A stretch of DNA of 40,121 bases from Gallionellaceae bacterium. GTDB taxonomy: Bacteria > Pseudomonadota > Gammaproteobacteria > Burkholderiales > Gallionellaceae. Shown piece by piece: positions 36,982 through 40,121 of the stretch (positions are counted from its first letter, which is position 1; every line of letters starts with the position of its first letter). The notes under the pieces are model-generated. The model was not told where the DNA came from and did not search any database. It worked only from the letters and a program-made list of their open reading frames with translations. The stretch covers positions 1 to 40,121 of the forward strand of contig JAUQWW010000035.1 in the NCBI GenBank assembly GCA_030834965.1, written 5' to 3'. The translations under genes and the position numbers were made by a program.

Positions 36982-37950
36982 CTAATTCCATGGTCGAACC
37001 GAAAATTTGCGCCAAAAGTACCAAGCCATGCATCCCACGGCCAACACACCGGAAGCAAGCAGCCAAGGCAGCGTGAAATCGTAAAAAATCGTATAGCCCA
37101 TCCAGCTGCGCAGTCCATTGTACTCCAGAACCCCATCTGGCAGGCGTATGGACTCGCCCGGCCCGAGCTCACGACGCTCTTCTCCCGCACGCACCACAAG
37201 CTTGTGTTCAGTAGGCACACGGAATTCGGAAGCCTTCTCCGGATCGAGGATAACTTCATCGAACTGGAGCATCACCCACACGTTGGATTTACTGCCCGGC
37301 GGTGTCCATGTCTGCGCCTGACTGTATTCATGTCTGGGATAAGCTGGTAAATGCACTGCCCCCGCCACAGACGGCCCACCCGCATCGGGATGCCAGGTAA
37401 ATATCGGCGCAAATCCCTTGTTGTGGCTGGTATAAAAGTTGTAGCCATGGACCGACAAGGCAACCATATCGCCTATGACACCGCGTTTTTCCGTCCCCTG
37501 CTCATCGCGCCAACGCACTGAATTGACTGTTTTTCCACGCTGGACCCCTGGTGCGTATTCAATGGTAAAACCTTCGTTGCTGAACGAAACCTGATCTAGC
37601 TGTCCCCAGTGCCATGGTCCTTTTTCAACTTCTGCAAGCCGGGCGGAGAATTCTTCGCCTTCGGCGAGCTCGATCCTGCCTTTCAGGTAACTAAGCCGCC
37701 CTACCGCCACGAGCAGCACAATGGCAATCAGCGCCAGATGAAACATGAGTAGCGGCATCTGACGGCGAAACACAGGATTGGTCAGGATCGCGGCAAAAAG
37801 GTTCAACGAGAATAAAAACAACGGCAGTGCCAGCGCCCACGTCGTGGTACCTTCGCTGCGGTAGGAAATGATGACGCCGGTTCCCACCAACACCAAGACG
37901 ACCAAGGTGAATTTCAGGGAAGCAAGCTTGCTAATCCATTGCCAGATCAT
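36982..37950 (-). CDS. resB: ResB-like System II cytochrome c biogenesis protein
   Basis: A 322-residue ResB-family protein, shorter than the 450-700 residues common in betaproteobacterial housekeeping ResB. Three membrane segments (about 10-28, 38-57, 65-85) precede a large periplasmic domain (about 95-285) and a last helix (about 292-313). Recognisable family parts are LASLKFTLVVLVLV at the N-terminus, the ILTNPVFRRQMPLLMFHLALIAIVLLV region, and the C-terminal LRSWMGYTIFYDFTLPWLLASGVL. It partners CcsA. GGGGGA lies 7 bases before the ATG. It is the first gene of the cluster resB, ccsA, oxidase-like/TPR, NrfJ-like. The compact form suggests a dedicated, not general, maturation pathway; this is inference. 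Confidence 0.85.
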   Translation of the reverse strand: MIWQWISKLASLKFTLVVLVLVGTGVIISYRSEGTTTWALALPLFLFSLNLFAAILTNPVFRRQMPLLMFHLALIAIVLLVAVGRLSYLKGRIELAEGEEFSARLAEVEKGPWHWGQLDQVSFSNEGFTIEYAPGVQRGKTVNSVRWRDEQGTEKRGVIGDMVALSVHGYNFYTSHNKGFAPIFTWHPDAGGPSVAGAVHLPAYPRHEYSQAQTWTPPGSKSNVWVMLQFDEVILDPEKASEFRVPTEHKLVVRAGEERRELGPGESIRLPDGVLEYNGLRSWMGYTIFYDFTLPWLLASGVLAVGCMAWYFWRKFSVRPWN

Positions 37951-38481
37951 ATAAATTTCCCCCAGCTACCGGTCCGAATCATTCTAAGCAGTCTTGTAAG
38001 TGGATGATGTGAAAATGCATTGCAAAGCCTCCGTTTTTCGAGTTAATTATACATTTCTCTGATTATGCAGGGGCCAGGTGAATATTCGCTCCGCTCCAAT
38101 TGCCACACTCGCGCCACCAAATTACGCTCAATCCTCATCCTTTTCAGTGCGCATAGCGCAAGCTGGCGGAATCATATCGCCGAATCGACATCACAACGTA
38201 CCGATCGCGGAGTTTGTTTGTGCAATGCGTAGATAGTTTGGGTTGGCAAAGTGCCTTTTCTACGATGGCTGATTATGCTCGCGCCCCAGGTAATCAGCAG
38301 GTAATCTCGAAGCGCACGCGACGTTTAATGTTAGCCGCACTGTCGTCGCACGTATCAGCCACTAGGCACGCATCCCTGGATCGTGCCGCAAATTACCTGA
38401 TTATCGGCTTGATGTGATTCTTGTCGTTGGTTTTCAGTGCCACGTCACAGGACATCCAGCAGGCTGATAGTCATTGACGAT
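37951..38481. other. 530-bp region without a convincing gene upstream of resB
   Basis: No open frame here looks like a protein. The region holds the likely resB promoter, a small hairpin TGCGC/GCGCA (38148-38160), two direct copies of CAGGTAAT (38287-38294 and 38298-38305) and an inverted copy ATTACCTG (38392-38399). A 67-codon frame from TTG 38214 has no ribosome site and no recognisable sequence. It could be a degraded gene, an untranslated leader or regulatory DNA. Confidence 0.5.
38046..38051 (-). promoter_or_regulatory. Candidate -10 box for the resB cluster
   Basis: A perfect TATAAT reads on the minus strand, preceded directly by TG, about 95 bases before the resB ATG. A -35 box at 16-18 bases is not recognisable, so an activator may be needed or the site may be fortuitous. 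Confidence 0.4.
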
Positions 38482-39423
38482 TTACGGCAGCACCCTGGCC
38501 ACGCGAAATCCGAGACTGAAATAGCGCGCCTCTGGCCAGAGACTTAAACGTTTGCCTGCGTGGGCAAATTGAGGTTCAAAGTACCACGATCCGCCGCGAA
38601 GCGTGCGCACCATGCAATTTTCCTTGTAGCAATCTTCTACCCACTCCCATACGTTGCCGTGCATGTCATGGAGCCCAAAAGCATTGGGTTGAAAGCTACC
38701 AACCGGTGCTGTCTGTTTATTGTCCCATTGGCTGCCGCAGCCAACGCAGTTGGCGTTTCCTGTGCCAATGGCGTCGCCCCATGAATATGCTGTCGTCGTG
38801 CCTGCGCGTGCTGCATATTCCCATTCCGCTTCGGTTAACAGGCGGTAGGTCTTGCCGGTCTTCTGGGATAACCATTGCACATACTGTTTCGCGTCATTCC
38901 AGCTGACGTTTATTACGGGTTGCTTGCCACGTCCCCAGCCTTGATCATTTGGACGATAGCCTCCGCAGCCATCCGCTGCCACGCAGGCATCCCAGTCGGC
39001 AAAGGTCACCTCAAATTTACCAACGGCATATGCTTGGCTGATGAATGTTTTTTGCCAGCCCGGATCGCCCATCATAAAACTCCCCGGCGGAACCACGACC
39101 ATCTCCGGGCAGTCCGGACAGTCCTTGAATGACTTGCCAGGCTCCAACCCCTGCTCTTTCTGGGCGAACAATATACGCTGTACTGTTTCGTTTTCTGTGC
39201 GCTTGCGAATTTGTTCTGCATCCGCTTCCGCGCGCAAATTCAAAGTGCCCGCATCAACCTTAATATCGGGGGGGCATTGTCCCTGGAGCTTGCCGTTTAC
39301 CGATATATCAGCCCCGTTGCCTTCCCCTTCACAACTTACGAGCAGCATTGATGTGTCGGCTTGCGCAGCCAGTGGCGCAGCAAGGGCGAGAAGAAGCAGA
39401 AGGCAATGGTAAAGTAGGTTCAT
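38482..39423 (-). CDS. Secreted PEGA-like plus SUMF1-fold (FGE-sulfatase domain) protein
   Basis: A 313-residue exported protein. The signal peptide ends near residue 22 (LAAQA then DTS). A PEGA-like beta domain (about 26-72, ADISVNGKLQGQCPPDIKVDAG) and a short helical stretch lead to a SUMF1/FGE-sulfatase fold from Cys102: CPDCPEMVVVPPGSFMMGD, VGKFEVTFADWDACV, YRLLTEAEWEYAARAGTTTAYSWG, HDMHGNVWEWVEDC, RTLRGGSWYF, FSLGFRVARV. The active-site cysteine pair that true formylglycine-generating enzymes carry after RGGS is missing (SWYFEPQFAH), so sulfatase activation is unlikely; binding or an unrelated catalytic role is possible. ATG 39423 is used because the signal peptide starts there. It lies 141 bases after the TPR gene on the same strand. 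Confidence 0.87.
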   Translation of the reverse strand: MNLLYHCLLLLLALAAPLAAQADTSMLLVSCEGEGNGADISVNGKLQGQCPPDIKVDAGTLNLRAEADAEQIRKRTENETVQRILFAQKEQGLEPGKSFKDCPDCPEMVVVPPGSFMMGDPGWQKTFISQAYAVGKFEVTFADWDACVAADGCGGYRPNDQGWGRGKQPVINVSWNDAKQYVQWLSQKTGKTYRLLTEAEWEYAARAGTTTAYSWGDAIGTGNANCVGCGSQWDNKQTAPVGSFQPNAFGLHDMHGNVWEWVEDCYKENCMVRTLRGGSWYFEPQFAHAGKRLSLWPEARYFSLGFRVARVLP

Positions 39424-39564
39424 GGTGCTGGAATAATCTTCACAATATTTAAAAAAACCATTGCAGACGAAATGCACTGGCTTCTCGATCAAACTGGCGC
39501 TTAGTGTTTCAGTATCCATATTGTTGGTCAATACATATTCAAAGGTGTGCCGAGAGCAAATTGT

Positions 39565-40121
39565 CTATCTTTCACTTGGAGACAGGGTCGAGGTAACTTG
39601 CGGTCTGGTGTTTGGATCATTGGCCACATTTGGCGCGGAAGATGTGGATGAAATGCCGCCAAGGCTGCGGATCTTTTCATATTGCCCCGTCTGCATATAG
39701 ATGCCCTTTAATAGTGACTGCAATTGCGTGTCGTTTTCCTTGTCCCATGCTCTAGCCTGCTCGAGATAATGGACTGCCAGCGGCAGATTGTTGCGCTGCA
39801 GGTAGATTTGTCCGATCCATTTACTGGCCTCTGCAATGGGCCGGATACGGATTACCCGCAACAAAACGGGCAGCGCATCGTCCAGCCTATTATTGTTCAA
39901 CGCCAGCCAGGCAGCGCTGCGATAGATTTTAATATCGTAGGGAAAGATTTCTATCATGGCGCGGTATTCCCGCAGTGCACCGTCGATATCGCCTGTCTGC
40001 TGGTTTTCTGCAGCCAGTTGTCCGTGCGCTTCGACAATGTTGGTGTGCTGATAAAATACATGCAGCGCAAGCGCCTCCAGGCTGGATCGCGGCCGGAAAT
40101 AAGCAAATGTCTGGCCGGAGA
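39565..40121 (-). CDS. TPR-repeat protein, 5' end outside window
   Basis: The frame stays open to the window end at 40121, so the start lies outside; about 185 C-terminal residues are visible. It contains at least three tetratricopeptide repeats (AAENQQTGDIDGALREYRAM, AAWLALNNNRLDDALPVLLRV and IYLQRNNLPLAVHYLEQA regions) and ends in a Ser/Thr/Pro-rich, probably disordered tail. An ATG at 39957 is internal to a repeat and not a likely start. The visible beginning GQTFAYFRPRSSLEALALHV may belong to another domain. Role unknown; it is in line with the SUMF1-fold gene. Confidence 0.7.
   Translation of the reverse strand, partial: SGQTFAYFRPRSSLEALALHVFYQHTNIVEAHGQLAAENQQTGDIDGALREYRAMIEIFPYDIKIYRSAAWLALNNNRLDDALPVLLRVIRIRPIAEASKWIGQIYLQRNNLPLAVHYLEQARAWDKENDTQLQSLLKGIYMQTGQYEKIRSLGGISSTSSAPNVANDPNTRPQVTSTLSPSER

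Noticed and set aside
38214-38417. A 67-codon frame upstream of the resB cluster
   Set aside because: It starts with TTG, has no ribosome site, and its product resembles nothing I know; it is too weak to call as a gene.
38700-39200. Cysteine pairs CPDC and CVGC in the SUMF1-fold protein as possible heme sites
   Set aside because: Neither is followed by histidine, so they are not CXXCH heme-attachment motifs.

Overview
The window looks like chromosomal DNA of a betaproteobacterium, most likely order Nitrosomonadales and possibly an iron-oxidising Gallionella/Sideroxydans relative. This is inferred from gene content, gene order and protein character; no search was run. The DNA is GC-rich, densely coding, and mostly housekeeping.

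Layout. 1-3760 (+): 3' part of ahcY, a small holin-like membrane protein, metF and the tRNA-hydroxylation gene trhP; ahcY and metF serve the methionine/one-carbon cycle. 3859-4329 (+): a lone YhcH-type cupin. 4347-6544 (-): a pteridine-reductase-like SDR gene, ttcA and an orphan lipoprotein. 6591-7766 (+): a MidA-type methyltransferase carrying an in-frame copy of a dispersed repeat. 7814-11849 (-): slt-type transglycosylase, cca and a six-EF-hand lipoprotein. 11979-12055 (-): tRNA-Arg(CCG) with its terminator. 12143-16851 (+): CoA-binding protein, tag, dapF, DUF484, xerC and rlmI. 16962-20279 (+): a large membrane c-di-GMP enzyme (sensor-HAMP-PAS-PAS-GGDEF-EAL). 20360-27053 (-): the rod-shape operon mreB, mreC, mreD, mrdA, rodA, rlpA. 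27141-30444 (+): gatC, gatA, gatB for amidotransferase charging of Gln/Asn tRNAs.

30506-40121 (-) is the accessory part. Reading with transcription from the right: a partial TPR protein; a secreted PEGA/SUMF1-fold protein; about 530 bp without a convincing gene; then resB, ccsA, a heme-copper-oxidase-like membrane protein fused to TPRs, a small NrfJ-like periplasmic protein and, behind a strong hairpin terminator, a secreted protein made of about 20-21 LVIVD beta-propeller repeats. ResB and CcsA are the two partners of System II cytochrome c maturation, yet no CXXCH protein is encoded in the cluster. The oxidase-like protein keeps the heme-ligand histidines but, by eye, lacks one CuB histidine and the active-site tyrosine. 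This is the most promising candidate for an undescribed system: perhaps a dedicated heme-handling or cytochrome-assembly module with a surface or periplasmic propeller partner.

Several short dispersed palindromic repeats lie between or inside genes: in midA, after dapF, between rodA and rlpA, and between gatA and gatB. No CRISPR array, insertion sequence, prophage or rRNA was seen.
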